DNA from: Acinetobacter zhairuonensis
GTDB taxonomy: Bacteria; Pseudomonadota; Gammaproteobacteria; Pseudomonadales; Moraxellaceae
Assembly: GCF_022601715.1 (NCBI RefSeq)
Contig: NZ_JAKVIM010000027.1
Span: forward strand, 1-46,759
Reading direction: 5' to 3'
Length of the DNA: 46,759 bases
The notes below the pieces were generated by a model. It did no database searches. It had not been told where the DNA came from and worked only from the letters and a program-made list of their open reading frames with translations. Below, one piece after another: positions 19,581-28,152 of this stretch. Positions within the stretch are counted from its first letter, which is position 1; each line of letters opens with the position of its first letter. The translations under genes were made by a program, and so were the position numbers.

Positions 19581-20246
19581 ATGAAATTGCTGGCATTAGA
19601 AACAGCCAATGAACAGTGTTCTGTTTCTATCGTAGATGAAAATCAAGAACTGTTTTTCCAATTAGATACGCGTGCAAAAGCTCAAACGCAAACCATTTTA
19701 CCCATGGTTGAACAGGGCTATGCTCAACTCGGTCTGACCACCGAAGATTTAACCGCGATTGCATTTAGCCGCGGACCAGGTTCATTTAGTGGTGTGCGTA
19801 TTAATGCTGCTGTGACTCAAGCTTTGGCATGGTCACATGATTTGCCCGTGATTCCTGTATCCACTTTACAAGCTTTGGCTCAAGCCGCTTATCGATTGCA
19901 TGGCTTAAGCGCGGTGACCGCTGTGCTTGATGCCCGTATGAATGAAGTCTATATCGCCAGTTTTCAGTTAAATGAGCAAGGCATTATGCAGGCGGTTGAT
20001 GAAGAACAACTTTTAGATTATCAACAAGCGGCACAAGTCACTCAATTTACCTTAGTCGGTTCGGGTTCAGCTTTAATTCAGTCAGACGCTTTAGAATTTA
20101 AAGACATTATGGCAACAGCACAAGATATTGCACAGATTGCACGCGTTGCTGCGCAACAGCAGCATTGGGTCGCAGCCGAAGAAGCACTTCCTGTGTATTT
20201 ACGTGATAATGCGTGGAAAAAAATTCCAGAACAAGGCAAATCATAA
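19581..20246 (+). CDS. tsaB: tRNA threonylcarbamoyladenosine biosynthesis protein TsaB
   Basis: TsaB, 221 residues: an ASKHA-fold partner of TsaD in making the t6A37 modification of ANN-decoding tRNAs. Family marks are LALETANEQCSVSI at the start, RGPGSFSGVRIN near residue 70 and the LDARMNEVYIASF segment around residue 116. It lacks the metal-ligand histidines of TsaD, as expected for the non-catalytic paralogue. The ATG at 19581 follows AAGG by six bases; the in-frame TTG at 19575 is less likely. It is 12 bases upstream of uppP, so the two are probably co-transcribed. Confidence 0.95.
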   Translation: MKLLALETANEQCSVSIVDENQELFFQLDTRAKAQTQTILPMVEQGYAQLGLTTEDLTAIAFSRGPGSFSGVRINAAVTQALAWSHDLPVIPVSTLQALAQAAYRLHGLSAVTAVLDARMNEVYIASFQLNEQGIMQAVDEEQLLDYQQAAQVTQFTLVGSGSALIQSDALEFKDIMATAQDIAQIARVAAQQQHWVAAEEALPVYLRDNAWKKIPEQGKS

Positions 20247-20258
20247 TTAGGATTTTGT

Positions 20259-21083
20259 ATGGATCTTTTACTGCTGCTGAAAGCAGCGATTATGGGTATC
20301 GTTGAAGGTATTACCGAGTTTTTACCCATTTCGAGTACAGGACATTTAATTCTAGCATCAGAATTAATGAACTTCTGGACCAAAGAAAAAAGTGATGTAT
20401 TTGTGGTTGCCATCCAGATGGGAGCAATTGCAGCAGTGATTTATGAATACTGGGCTCGCCTATGGGGTGCGGCAACGGGGATGTTTACGGGCGAACCTAA
20501 AGGTCGTCATTTGGGATTCAACCTGATTATGGCGTCTATTCCCATCATTATCATCGGTCTAACCTTTGGACAAATGGTTAAAGAATTATTATTTAATGAC
20601 ATTACCGTGGGGATGGGGCTGATTATTGGTGGTTTGATTATTATGTGGATTGAAAGAAATCCACCGAAAGTCAATGCACAAGAAGTGGATAACATCAGCT
20701 ATAAAGAAGCCATTTGGATCGGTCTAATTCAGGTGTTGTCTTTAATCCCAGGCACTTCGCGTTCAGGAGCCACCATTATTGGGGCAATGTTCCTTGGCGT
20801 ATCCCGTAAAGCTGCGACTGAGTTTTCGTTCTTTCTCGGAATTCCCGTCATTATTGGCGCAGGATTGCTCGATCTATATCAAAGCTATGATGTCTATCAA
20901 ACGACTGAAGATTGGGCAGTGCTTGCTGTTGGGATTATTGTTTCATTTATTTCGGCACTCATTTTGATTCGCGTTTTGGTGGCGTATGTGGCAAAGCGTG
21001 ATTTCATGGTTTTTGCTTGGTATCGCATTCTTTCGGGCTTAGTAATTTTATTATTCGCCTTTACTGGATGGAAGTTATGGTAA
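20259..21083 (+). CDS. uppP: Undecaprenyl-diphosphatase UppP (BacA)
   Basis: A 274-residue polytopic inner-membrane phosphatase that recycles undecaprenyl diphosphate to the monophosphate lipid carrier for peptidoglycan and polysaccharide synthesis. Both signature motifs are present: the Glu-rich [19 protein letters not shown] at residues 13-31 and the [10 protein letters not shown] loop around residue 165. About seven or eight hydrophobic segments are visible. The stop overlaps an ATG of the next gene in ATGGTAA. Loss or overexpression of BacA affects bacitracin sensitivity in other bacteria. Confidence 0.97.
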   Translation: MDLLLLLKAAIMGIVEGITEFLPISSTGHLILASELMNFWTKEKSDVFVVAIQMGAIAAVIYEYWARLWGAATGMFTGEPKGRHLGFNLIMASIPIIIIGLTFGQMVKELLFNDITVGMGLIIGGLIIMWIERNPPKVNAQEVDNISYKEAIWIGLIQVLSLIPGTSRSGATIIGAMFLGVSRKAATEFSFFLGIPVIIGAGLLDLYQSYDVYQTTEDWAVLAVGIIVSFISALILIRVLVAYVAKRDFMVFAWYRILSGLVILLFAFTGWKLW

Positions 21084-21901
21084 GCGTGATGCGCTTATAT
21101 GTTGAAGCCCATTTTCAGGAACAAGCACAGCATTATGCTGCTGTGCTTGTTTCACGTGGTGTTGCCGTTCAGATTGAAATGGTAGAAAAACTCAATGCAC
21201 GTTTTCTACGTTTAAATCCTGAATTAGCACTTTGCGTAGATGAATGTGGACTCTGGTTATGCGCCAATGGTATGAAAATGCAGCCCGACTGGTCAGCTGA
21301 AATTCCACGCTTAAAACGCGCTTCGCTCAAGTCTGAAATGATTGCGCGAGCCTGTAATCTTGCTGAAAAACCCAACTTGATTGATGCAACTGCAGGTTTG
21401 GGGCATGACACATTATTATTGGCGGCACTTGGCGCTAATGTAACTTTGGTGGAACGGCATCCGATTTTATTTACCTTACTAGAAGATAGCCAGCAGCAGG
21501 CACTCAAAAATGCGTATCTTGCCCCAATTGTGTCGCGGATTCATTTGGTGTTCGCAGACTCTGCTGATTATTTAAAGCAATGTGCTGTGCAATCGCACTA
21601 TCGTGATGTGGTGTATTTAGATCCAATGTTCCCACAGCGTGATCAAAATCAGCAGGCTGTCAAAAAGCAAGCGCAAGTCAAAAAACAAATGCAATTGCTG
21701 CATATGCTTTTACCTGAAGATGGTGAAATGGATTTGGGCGATCAACTATTACCCTTGGCTCAACAGATTGCAAAACGGGTAGTGGTCAAGCGTCCTCGTT
21801 TGGCGGTTTTTCTGAATGATCAGCAACCTGATACTCAATGGCAGGGAGATGCGTGTCGTTTTGATGCTTACTTTCAGCTCGATCATCAGACCTTAGGATA
21901 A
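21077..21901 (+). CDS. rsmJ: 16S rRNA m2G1516 methyltransferase RsmJ
   Basis: A SAM-dependent methyltransferase of about 274 residues, matching RsmJ (YhiQ), which methylates G1516 of 16S rRNA. The SAM motif I is [20 protein letters not shown], the acidic motif II is TLVERHP, and the catalytic-loop DPMFP follows. The start is uncertain: ATG 21077 overlaps the uppP stop in ATGGTAA, while ATG 21089 starts the better-conserved MRLYVEAHF. In both cases it is translationally coupled to uppP. The C-terminus [14 protein letters not shown] is typical of the family. Confidence 0.9.
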   Translation: MVSVMRLYVEAHFQEQAQHYAAVLVSRGVAVQIEMVEKLNARFLRLNPELALCVDECGLWLCANGMKMQPDWSAEIPRLKRASLKSEMIARACNLAEKPNLIDATAGLGHDTLLLAALGANVTLVERHPILFTLLEDSQQQALKNAYLAPIVSRIHLVFADSADYLKQCAVQSHYRDVVYLDPMFPQRDQNQQAVKKQAQVKKQMQLLHMLLPEDGEMDLGDQLLPLAQQIAKRVVVKRPRLAVFLNDQQPDTQWQGDACRFDAYFQLDHQTLG

Positions 21902-22017
21902 TTGCTTCATTATTGGGCAAAGATTTGTTATATAGTGAAAAATAATATTGATAAAAACCCGATCAAGCATAAACTAACTATGCGATGAAGCGAGTAGCAC
22001 TAGCCACCTGAAACCTT

Positions 22018-23427
22018 ATGAAGATTGATTTCAAACCCTCCATTAATTTTTGGCACGATTTTAAAAGCAACCAAACGGCGGGACTGTGGCTATTCTTGGG
22101 TTCACGACGTGCATTGCAAATCGTCCATCCTTCAATTACACAATTGATTTTCTGGGGGATCTTAGGTGGTTGTGCCAATACCTTATTTAGCTGGCTGAGT
22201 GCGGGCGAAGTTGGTGATTTTAACTCGCAAGGTTTAGTCAGTTACGCGCTTTGGCCTTTTATTGCATTAATTGTCGGGATTTTTCTTTCGCAACGGGTAA
22301 ATAACCCACGTCTGATGCTGGTTCCAGCACTATTGTGGCTAGTCTTAGACACACATATCGCGTTGCTACAAAGTTTGATCCAGTATTTGGGCATGATTGA
22401 TATCTTGCCATATGCCTTTTATGACTACTTGCCGACCATTTTTATGGTGTTGTTTGTTTGGCAAAGTCTCGCTGTAGTCTGGGTATTTGCACGTGAATTA
22501 AAATGGCCATGGTGGGAACGTGCGCTGATTATGTTGGCAACACTGTTTACCTTAGTCGTGTGGCAGATGTCAGTCAAAAGCCAACCCATTTGGAAAGTCG
22601 AAGAGGTTGCACCAACTTTTGCAGAAGATGCATTTTATGCACAAAGCCGATTACTGAACAAGAATTTACAAGCCATTGAATATGGTGAATTTGCCCAGTC
22701 ACATTGGTACTTTTTAGGTGTGGCAGGTGCCAGTTATCAAGATGTATTCATGTCGGAAGTGATGCGGATTCGTGAACAATTCGACACCCGTTTTGGCACG
22801 TTTGGTCGTTCCTTGATCTTGGTGAATAACCCTGCAACACGCACCGAAATTCCAATTGCTTCACGTACCAGTATGGAGTTGGCACTGAAAAGAATTGGGC
22901 AGCAGATGAACCGTGAAAGTGATGTGCTGTTTCTGTATATGACGTCACATGGTTTGCAAAATCAGTTTGAAATGGAAAATGCACCACTAGATTTGGCACA
23001 GGTCGATCCGAAATGGTTACGGGATGCTTTAGACCGTTCTGGAATTCGCTGGCGTGTGATCGTGATTTCAGCCTGCTATTCTGGTAGTTTTGTGTCTGCT
23101 TTGCAGAATGATAATACCCTGATTATTACGGCTTCTGCAGCCGATCGAGCCTCATTTGGTTGTTCTAATGAAGCAGACTATACCTATTTTGGGCGCGCTT
23201 TCTTTGATCAGGCGATGCGTGAACAAAGCTCGATGAAAGACGCTTTTGCCGAAGCGAAAGAGACCGTTGCTAAGTGGGAATCAGCTCAAGGGTTCGAGCC
23301 TTCTGAGCCGCAATGGTCGATTGGTAAAAATATGGAATTGATGTTGCCACAACTAGAGCAGCGCTTATTTCCACCGACAACAATAACCCAGCAAACTCAA
23401 GCGCAAGCGGTTGCGCATACACCTTAA
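22018..23427 (+). CDS. Membrane-anchored C13 (legumain-fold) peptidase
   Basis: A 469-residue protein with four to five hydrophobic segments in the first 185 residues (about 42-62, 76-92, 98-122, 140-158, 168-184), then a soluble domain of the caspase/legumain fold (peptidase family C13). The catalytic dyad is plain: His311 in MTSHG after strand SDVLFLY, and Cys353 in VISACYSGSF. An RXXXDSXXA-like strand and ITASAADRASFGC follow, as in clan CD enzymes. The C-terminal 30 residues are Gln/Thr-rich. The topology puts the protease either in cytoplasm or periplasm; I cannot decide. The target is unknown. The gene is 12 bases before the FGH gene, which may be co-transcribed. Confidence 0.85.
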   Translation: MKIDFKPSINFWHDFKSNQTAGLWLFLGSRRALQIVHPSITQLIFWGILGGCANTLFSWLSAGEVGDFNSQGLVSYALWPFIALIVGIFLSQRVNNPRLMLVPALLWLVLDTHIALLQSLIQYLGMIDILPYAFYDYLPTIFMVLFVWQSLAVVWVFARELKWPWWERALIMLATLFTLVVWQMSVKSQPIWKVEEVAPTFAEDAFYAQSRLLNKNLQAIEYGEFAQSHWYFLGVAGASYQDVFMSEVMRIREQFDTRFGTFGRSLILVNNPATRTEIPIASRTSMELALKRIGQQMNRESDVLFLYMTSHGLQNQFEMENAPLDLAQVDPKWLRDALDRSGIRWRVIVISACYSGSFVSALQNDNTLIITASAADRASFGCSNEADYTYFGRAFFDQAMREQSSMKDAFAEAKETVAKWESAQGFEPSEPQWSIGKNMELMLPQLEQRLFPPTTITQQTQAQAVAHTP

Positions 23428-23439
23428 AAGGAATCCAAG

Positions 23440-24276
23440 ATGGAATTATTACAACATAATCGCTGTTTTGAAGGTGAGCAACGTATTTACCGTTTTAATT
23501 CCCAAGTACTCAAAGGCGATAGTCGTTTTGGCGTGTACTTACCACCACAAGCACTTGAAGGTGAGGCGTGTCCTGCCTTGTTTTATCTCGCAGGTTTAAC
23601 CTGTACAGAAGAAACCTTTGCCATTAAAGCGCATGCACAACGTTTAGCTGCACAACTGGGCTTGATTTTGATTATGCCTGATACGTCACCACGTGGTGAT
23701 CAAGTGGCACAAGGCGATCATTGGGATATTGGTCAGGGGGCAGGTTTTTATATTAATGCGACGCAGGCGCCGTGGGCTGAGCATTATCAAATGGAAAGCT
23801 TTATTGCGGATGAACTATACACTTTGGTGTTGCAACAGTTCCCTATTCAACAGCATCGCGTGGGTATTTTCGGACACTCTATGGGTGGACATGGTGCATT
23901 AACACTGGCATTTAAATATCCTGAGAAGTTCAAATCAGTTTCTGCCTTTGCCCCAATTTGTGCACCCAGCCAATGTCCATGGGGAGAAAAAGCCTTTTCA
24001 AACTATTTAGGCAATGATCAAACTGTTTGGAAGCAGCATGATGCGACGGCTTTGGTGAGTGAGAAAGGTGCATTGTTTAATGAAATTCTGATTGATCAGG
24101 GCTTACAAGATCAGTTCTATGCACAGTTACATCCTGCAGCATTTCAGCAAGCTTGTACCCAAGTGGGGCAGGAACTGACTTTGCGTGAACATGTGGGCTA
24201 TGATCATGGCTATTATTTTATTCAAAGTTTTATCGATGATCATCTGCAATTTCATGCGGTACAACTTGAATCATAA
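23440..24276 (+). CDS. fghA: S-formylglutathione hydrolase
   Basis: A 278-residue esterase-D/alpha-beta hydrolase. It hydrolyses S-formylglutathione to formate and glutathione, the second step of glutathione-dependent formaldehyde detoxification. The nucleophile is Ser147 in GHSMGGHGAL; the acid is likely Asp224 in DQGLQDQF and the base His256 in GYDHGYYFI. The early motif LAGLTCTEETF and TSPRG also match the family. The partner formaldehyde dehydrogenase (adhC/frmA) is not here. The gene is cytosolic and has a good AAAAGGA ribosome binding site. Confidence 0.95.
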   Translation: MELLQHNRCFEGEQRIYRFNSQVLKGDSRFGVYLPPQALEGEACPALFYLAGLTCTEETFAIKAHAQRLAAQLGLILIMPDTSPRGDQVAQGDHWDIGQGAGFYINATQAPWAEHYQMESFIADELYTLVLQQFPIQQHRVGIFGHSMGGHGALTLAFKYPEKFKSVSAFAPICAPSQCPWGEKAFSNYLGNDQTVWKQHDATALVSEKGALFNEILIDQGLQDQFYAQLHPAAFQQACTQVGQELTLREHVGYDHGYYFIQSFIDDHLQFHAVQLES

Positions 24277-24289
24277 ATTGCATTAAAAA

Positions 24290-24308
24290 AGCGGAGTTTA
24301 ACTCCGCT
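24290..24308 (-). terminator. Terminator overlapping the DUF2218 stop codon
   Basis: Palindrome AGCGGAGT-TTA-ACTCCGCT whose loop is the stop codon of the minus-strand gene. On the minus strand it is followed by TTTTTT, so it terminates that gene. Confidence 0.75.
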
Positions 24309-24573
24309 GCCATACTGCTTCAAATTCTTGCTGTGCCATGCGGCTTAAATGATCCAGCACCACTTTCTCCAAATGATCCAGTTTCTCTGTGGCTGCGGTA
24401 ATTTCAACGGCTAAATATTCCGTCTGCGGGATCAGGTTCACATGTGCTTCTGGCATAATAATTTCAAATTGCTGCTCGGATTCTTTCACTTCAAATTTGT
24501 GTTTCCAGTGATTATATAAACGCTTGGCGATACGGGCAGATTCTAGTGTGGCAATTTGACTGCTGCTTTTCAT
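24298..24573 (-). CDS. DUF2218-family protein
   Basis: A 91-residue protein matching the DUF2218 pattern: an early ATLESARIAKRLYNHWKHKFEV stretch containing the family's conserved Ala-Lys-Arg-Leu and His residues, then beta strands and a C-terminal helix (LDHLEKVVLDHLSRMAQQEF). Members often sit near iron or siderophore genes, but no such gene is here. It is probably cytosolic and has no catalytic motif. It is transcribed divergently from rpe, with the terminator at its stop codon. Confidence 0.75.
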   Translation of the reverse strand: MKSSSQIATLESARIAKRLYNHWKHKFEVKESEQQFEIIMPEAHVNLIPQTEYLAVEITAATEKLDHLEKVVLDHLSRMAQQEFEAVWQRS

Positions 24574-24636
24574 TTTTTTCGACCATGATGTAGGAACATT
24601 ACCTTAACAAATTTACTGCGCTTGAACACCAGTCCA

Positions 24637-24655
24637 TTGCAACGCAACGTTGCAA
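24637..24655. promoter_or_regulatory. Perfect dyad upstream of rpe
   Basis: TTGCAACG-CAA-CGTTGCAA, an eight-base inverted repeat with a three-base centre. It lies between the divergent DUF2218 and rpe genes and about 35 bases upstream of the rpe -10 element. It looks like an operator for a dimeric repressor or activator; no binding protein can be named. Confidence 0.4.
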
Positions 24656-24686
24656 AAATGAAATGTCACAGACCTTGGTCGCAGTT

Positions 24687-24695
24687 TGCTATAAT
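24687..24695 (+). promoter_or_regulatory. Extended -10 promoter for rpe
   Basis: TGC-TATAAT is a consensus extended -10 element 35 bases before the rpe ATG. No good -35 is seen at 17 bases, as expected for this promoter class. Confidence 0.55.
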
Positions 24696-24730
24696 ATCAG
24701 CATTAAATTCATGAACTCTCAGGTTGATCC

Positions 24731-25417
24731 ATGTCTAAGCCTTATTTAATCGCGCCTTCAATTTTATCTGCTGACTTTGCACGTCTGGGCGAAGATGTTG
24801 AAAAAGTATTAGAAGCGGGTGCTGACGTGGTGCATTTTGATGTGATGGATAATCACTACGTCCCAAATCTGACGTTTGGTGCGGGTATATGTAAAGCATT
24901 AAAAAACTATGGTATTAAAGCTCCAATTGATGTGCATTTAATGGTGTCGCCAGTCGATCGTATGATTGGTGATTTCTTGGAAGCAGGTGCAGACATTATT
25001 ACTTTCCACCCTGAAGCAACTGAACACATCGACCGCTCTTTACAGTTGATTAAAGCGGGTGGTGCAAAAGCAGGTCTGGTCTTTAATCCAGCAACACCAT
25101 TGCATTACTTAGACTATGTGTTGGATAAAGTTGATCAAATTCTTCTGATGAGTGTAAACCCAGGTTTTGGTGGACAAAAGTTTATTCCAATGACTTTGGA
25201 AAAATTACGTCAGGCACGTAAGATTATTGATGCTTCTGGGCGTGACATCCGTTTAGAAGTTGATGGCGGCGTAGGTCCTGCCAATATTCGTGAAATTGCA
25301 GAAGCTGGTGCAGATATGTTCGTTGCAGGCTCAGCAATTTTTGGTAAGCCAGATTATAAAGCTGTGATTGATGAAATGCGTGCTGAACTGGAAAAAGTCG
25401 GTTCAGTGAGCGTTTAA
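24731..25417 (+). CDS. rpe: Ribulose-phosphate 3-epimerase
   Basis: A 228-residue TIM-barrel enzyme that interconverts ribulose-5-phosphate and xylulose-5-phosphate in the pentose phosphate pathway. The metal ligands and catalytic aspartates are in [16 protein letters not shown] and [14 protein letters not shown] and [11 protein letters not shown] are also diagnostic. It starts at ATG 24731 with a GGTTG-type site before it. An extended -10 promoter and a dyad lie upstream. Downstream is a 380-base non-coding segment and no gph or trpE neighbour as in some bacteria. Confidence 0.98.
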   Translation: MSKPYLIAPSILSADFARLGEDVEKVLEAGADVVHFDVMDNHYVPNLTFGAGICKALKNYGIKAPIDVHLMVSPVDRMIGDFLEAGADIITFHPEATEHIDRSLQLIKAGGAKAGLVFNPATPLHYLDYVLDKVDQILLMSVNPGFGGQKFIPMTLEKLRQARKIIDASGRDIRLEVDGGVGPANIREIAEAGADMFVAGSAIFGKPDYKAVIDEMRAELEKVGSVSV

Positions 25418-25421
25418 GTCT

Positions 25422-25731
25422 TATGGATAACTATTAAACGAGCTGTGGATAACTTTGTGGGTAAGCTTGTCGATATCTATGTAGATAACCTTATGGATAT
25501 CTTGTGTAAACAATAAACAATTCCACATCAAGCGTTTAGTGATTAGACTTATTCTGTATAAAAAGAGCACGTTTGTGCTCTTTTTTTTGCAATTACTCTT
25601 TGAAAAAAATAGCTGTTTTATTCAGCAGGGCTTAAGAATTGCACAGCGCAAAAAATAATAAGATTCAGATAATCCTCGTGAGATTACAGCGCTTCTCAAA
25701 TGTATTATTTTTTAGAAAAAATTGTGCATAA
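25422..25731 (-). other. Cluster of DnaA-box-like 9-mers
   Basis: Read on the minus strand, six sites all point the same way: TTATCCATA (25422-25430), the perfect DnaA box TTATCCACA (25444-25452), TTACCCACA (25456-25464), TTATCTACA (25480-25488), ATATCCATA (25492-25500) and, farther right, TTATGCACA (25723-25731). The first five are spaced 22, 12, 24 and 12 bases start to start. An 11-base AT-rich inverted repeat (25650-25660 with 25703-25713) lies between the fifth and sixth sites. Confidence 0.45.
25561..25588 (+). terminator. Rho-independent terminator of rpe
   Basis: Stem AAAAGAGCAC/GTGCTCTTTT with loop GTTT, followed by a T run. It lies inside the 380-base non-coding region 25418-25799. 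Confidence 0.88.
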
Positions 25732-25746
25732 GTCATTTCTTGGGTA

Positions 25747-25774
25747 TGCTGTAGTTATATCTTTTGCTGTAACA
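25747..25774 (+). promoter_or_regulatory. Direct repeat upstream of the copper locus
   Basis: TGCTGTAGTT at 25747 and TGCTGTAACA at 25765 share TGCTGTA, 18 bases apart start to start, just before the first copper gene. It is a possible activator site, weakly supported. Confidence 0.25.
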
Positions 25775-25799
25775 ACCTTCACAATATAGGGTTTTTAAA

Positions 25800-26276
25800 G
25801 TGTCCACTTCTCTCCGCAAACAGTCTTGGTTTGTTTGCCTGATGGCTTTTGTCATGGGGTGGAGTAGTCTTGTCTATGCATCAAGCATGCCGATGCATGC
25901 CCAAATGTTACAACAGCAGATGTCAGTACACGTTCAGCAGCAAGCTGAAGCCGTTGCGGCTCAGCATCAGCAGCATCAAACGACACAAGCTCAGCCTGAT
26001 TGTCATGCTGCTGCACCTGTCATGCAGCATCAACAGCATATGGCACAGATGGATATGAAACTCTGTGATAGCCATTTGAACAGCAGTACTCCAGTGAAGC
26101 AATGTGCCGATTGTGCACAATTACATTGTCAAACATTGACGGTCTGGCTCGATACAGCTGTGGCAGATACACTGCAAAATTTTCATCCAGATTCAGTATC
26201 CAATTTGCATAGTTGCTATACAGCTCAGCATTTAATAGGTTATTGGCAAGAGATTCTCCGACCGCCCAAAGCTTAA
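25800..26276 (+). CDS. His/Met-rich secreted protein upstream of copA (CopL-like)
   Basis: A 158-residue exported protein with a signal peptide (KQSWFVCLMAFVMGWSSLVYA). The mature part is loaded with Gln, His and Met (residues 29-85), followed by paired cysteines, including CADCAQLHC near residue 107. The His/Met/Cys content and the position directly before copA match CopL-type copper-responsive leader proteins known from Xanthomonas cop loci. The start is GTG at 25800, supported by TAGGG eight bases upstream and the position of the signal peptide. It probably binds copper in the periplasm or regulates copAB; I infer this from composition and context. Confidence 0.7.
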   Translation: MSTSLRKQSWFVCLMAFVMGWSSLVYASSMPMHAQMLQQQMSVHVQQQAEAVAAQHQQHQTTQAQPDCHAAAPVMQHQQHMAQMDMKLCDSHLNSSTPVKQCADCAQLHCQTLTVWLDTAVADTLQNFHPDSVSNLHSCYTAQHLIGYWQEILRPPKA

Positions 26277-26325
26277 CCCTATTCAGAACGTAATTTTCAT
26301 TAATTTCCAGAATAAAGGTTAAGTC

Positions 26326-28152
26326 ATGTCTATATTATTTCGTCAAAGCTTGATGCTTGGGCTATGTGTATTTTCCTCTACATGGGCATTTGCTGCCGTA
26401 AAGGAATATCATCTGACCATTGCAGAAGCGACAATCAATTTAACGGGTAAGCCGCTCAAACGCATTACCGTCAACGGTCAATTTCCTGCACCTTTATTGG
26501 AATTTGAAGAGGGCGATGAAGCAGTTATTCGAGTGCATAACCAGCTTAAAAATCAGGACTCTTCCTTACATTGGCATGGTTTATTGCTGCCTGGTCTCAT
26601 GGATGGTGTACCTGGTTTTAATGGATTTAAAGGGATTAAACCGAATCAAGATTTTGTCTACCGTTTTAAAGTCCGTCAAAATGGTACCTATTGGTATCAC
26701 GCGCACTCTAAAGGGCAAGAGCAAGATGGTTTGTATGGTGCTTTAGTGATTTATCCTAAAGGTAAACAGCCTGTAGCCCAACATGAACAGGCACAACGTG
26801 ATTATGTGGTGATGTTCTCAGATTTTCATGAATCGGGCAGTGAGCAGATCATGAAAAATCTGAAAAAATCGGCTGAGTATTATCAAAATCAGCGCGAGAC
26901 AGTGTCCGATGTCTTCAAGCAAGCGCAGCGAGATGGGGTGAAAAGCACATGGCAAGACCGTTCCATGTGGAACAAAATGCGCATGTTAAAAACGGATCTG
27001 TCCGATGTCACGGGTTATACCTTTTTAGTAAATGGCAAAACGCCTGAACAAAATTGGACAGGTGCATTTCAACCGAATGAAAAAGTCCGTTTGCGCTTTA
27101 TTAATGCTTCCGCCATGTCGTTCTTTGATGTTCGCATTCCGAATTTAAAAATGACCGTGGTCAGTGCCGATGGGCAGCCGGTTAAACCTGTCTCTGTAGA
27201 TGAATTCCGTATTGGTACCGCTGAAACTTATGATGTAGTCGTTGAGCCGAAACAAGCGAAGTATCAGATTGAAGCTGAGTCGATAGACCGTTCAGGTTTT
27301 GCAATTGGAACTTTACAGGCTGAAGGAAGTGCCAAAGCACCCATCACGATGCCAACTGCACGACCACGTGCACTCCTGACCATGGAGGATATGGGGCATG
27401 GTTCAGGACATGCAGGCATGGATCATTCTTCAATGACTGATTCAGATATGAACGGCATGGATCACTCCAAAATGAACCATGCTGAAATGCAGGGAATGGA
27501 TCATTCCAAAATGAATGCTACCAATATGCAAAACATGGATCATTCTAAGATGAACCCTGCATCATCGACAAACCAGTCGCATGACCAGCATCAAGTGACA
27601 ACAGTAAGTTCAACTAAAAATATGCCTATATACGGTTGGGCAAATGCAGCCACTCCGCAAGGGCAAAAAGCTTTGCAATACTCCGACTTGGTCTCTTTAG
27701 AACCGCAAAAAGACACTCGACCTGCTGAGCGTGAATTGGAAGTACGCTTGGGTGGAACCATGGAGCGTTATATTTGGACCATTAATGGCAAGAAGTTTAC
27801 TGATACACAGCCTTTGCAGGTGAAATACGGTGAGCGTGTCCGGTTAAAATTTATTAATGACAGCATGATGGCGCATCCAATGCATTTACATGGCATGTTT
27901 ATGCAACTGGAAAATGGGCAAAGTGTTGCCAATATGCCGAATAAGCACACTTTGATTGTCCCGCCAGGAAAAACAGTAACGGCATTACTGACTGCAGATG
28001 AGTTGGGTGAGTGGGCCATTCATTGTCATTTGTTGTATCACATGTCAGCAGGGATGATGAGTAAATTGGTGGTGGCAAATGTTGATTCTGCTCAACCATC
28101 TACACCCTCGGTTCAACCAGTAACTCAAGGAGCTGAACATGCGAATCACTAA
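26326..28152 (+). CDS. copA: Copper-resistance multicopper oxidase CopA/PcoA
   Basis: A 608-residue periplasmic multicopper oxidase that protects against copper, probably by oxidising Cu(I). All four copper-ligand clusters are visible: HWHG (82-85), HAH (125-127), HPMHLHGMF and HCHLLYHMSAGM near the end. A Met/His-rich insert at about residues 355-415 contains four tandem 13-residue MDHS units. The signal peptide MSILFRQSLMLGLCVFSSTWAFA lacks a twin-arginine pair, unlike many CopA proteins that use Tat. It is preceded by the CopL-like gene and overlaps copB by 14 bases. No copRS regulators lie nearby. Confidence 0.95.
   Translation: MSILFRQSLMLGLCVFSSTWAFAAVKEYHLTIAEATINLTGKPLKRITVNGQFPAPLLEFEEGDEAVIRVHNQLKNQDSSLHWHGLLLPGLMDGVPGFNGFKGIKPNQDFVYRFKVRQNGTYWYHAHSKGQEQDGLYGALVIYPKGKQPVAQHEQAQRDYVVMFSDFHESGSEQIMKNLKKSAEYYQNQRETVSDVFKQAQRDGVKSTWQDRSMWNKMRMLKTDLSDVTGYTFLVNGKTPEQNWTGAFQPNEKVRLRFINASAMSFFDVRIPNLKMTVVSADGQPVKPVSVDEFRIGTAETYDVVVEPKQAKYQIEAESIDRSGFAIGTLQAEGSAKAPITMPTARPRALLTMEDMGHGSGHAGMDHSSMTDSDMNGMDHSKMNHAEMQGMDHSKMNATNMQNMDHSKMNPASSTNQSHDQHQVTTVSSTKNMPIYGWANAATPQGQKALQYSDLVSLEPQKDTRPAERELEVRLGGTMERYIWTINGKKFTDTQPLQVKYGERVRLKFINDSMMAHPMHLHGMFMQLENGQSVANMPNKHTLIVPPGKTVTALLTADELGEWAIHCHLLYHMSAGMMSKLVVANVDSAQPSTPSVQPVTQGAEHANH
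27418..27573 (+). repeat. Four tandem 39-base repeats in copA
   Basis: Units begin at 27418, 27457, 27496 and 27535, exactly 39 bases apart, encoding MDHS-(S/K)-M followed by seven variable residues with another Met. They lie in the likely copper-binding insert. The last unit is only partly conserved. Confidence 0.8.

Noticed and set aside
25650..25713. The AT-rich inverted repeat and DnaA boxes as a chromosomal origin
   Set aside because: No dnaA, dnaN, gidA or rpmH neighbours; a titration or chance cluster is more cautious.
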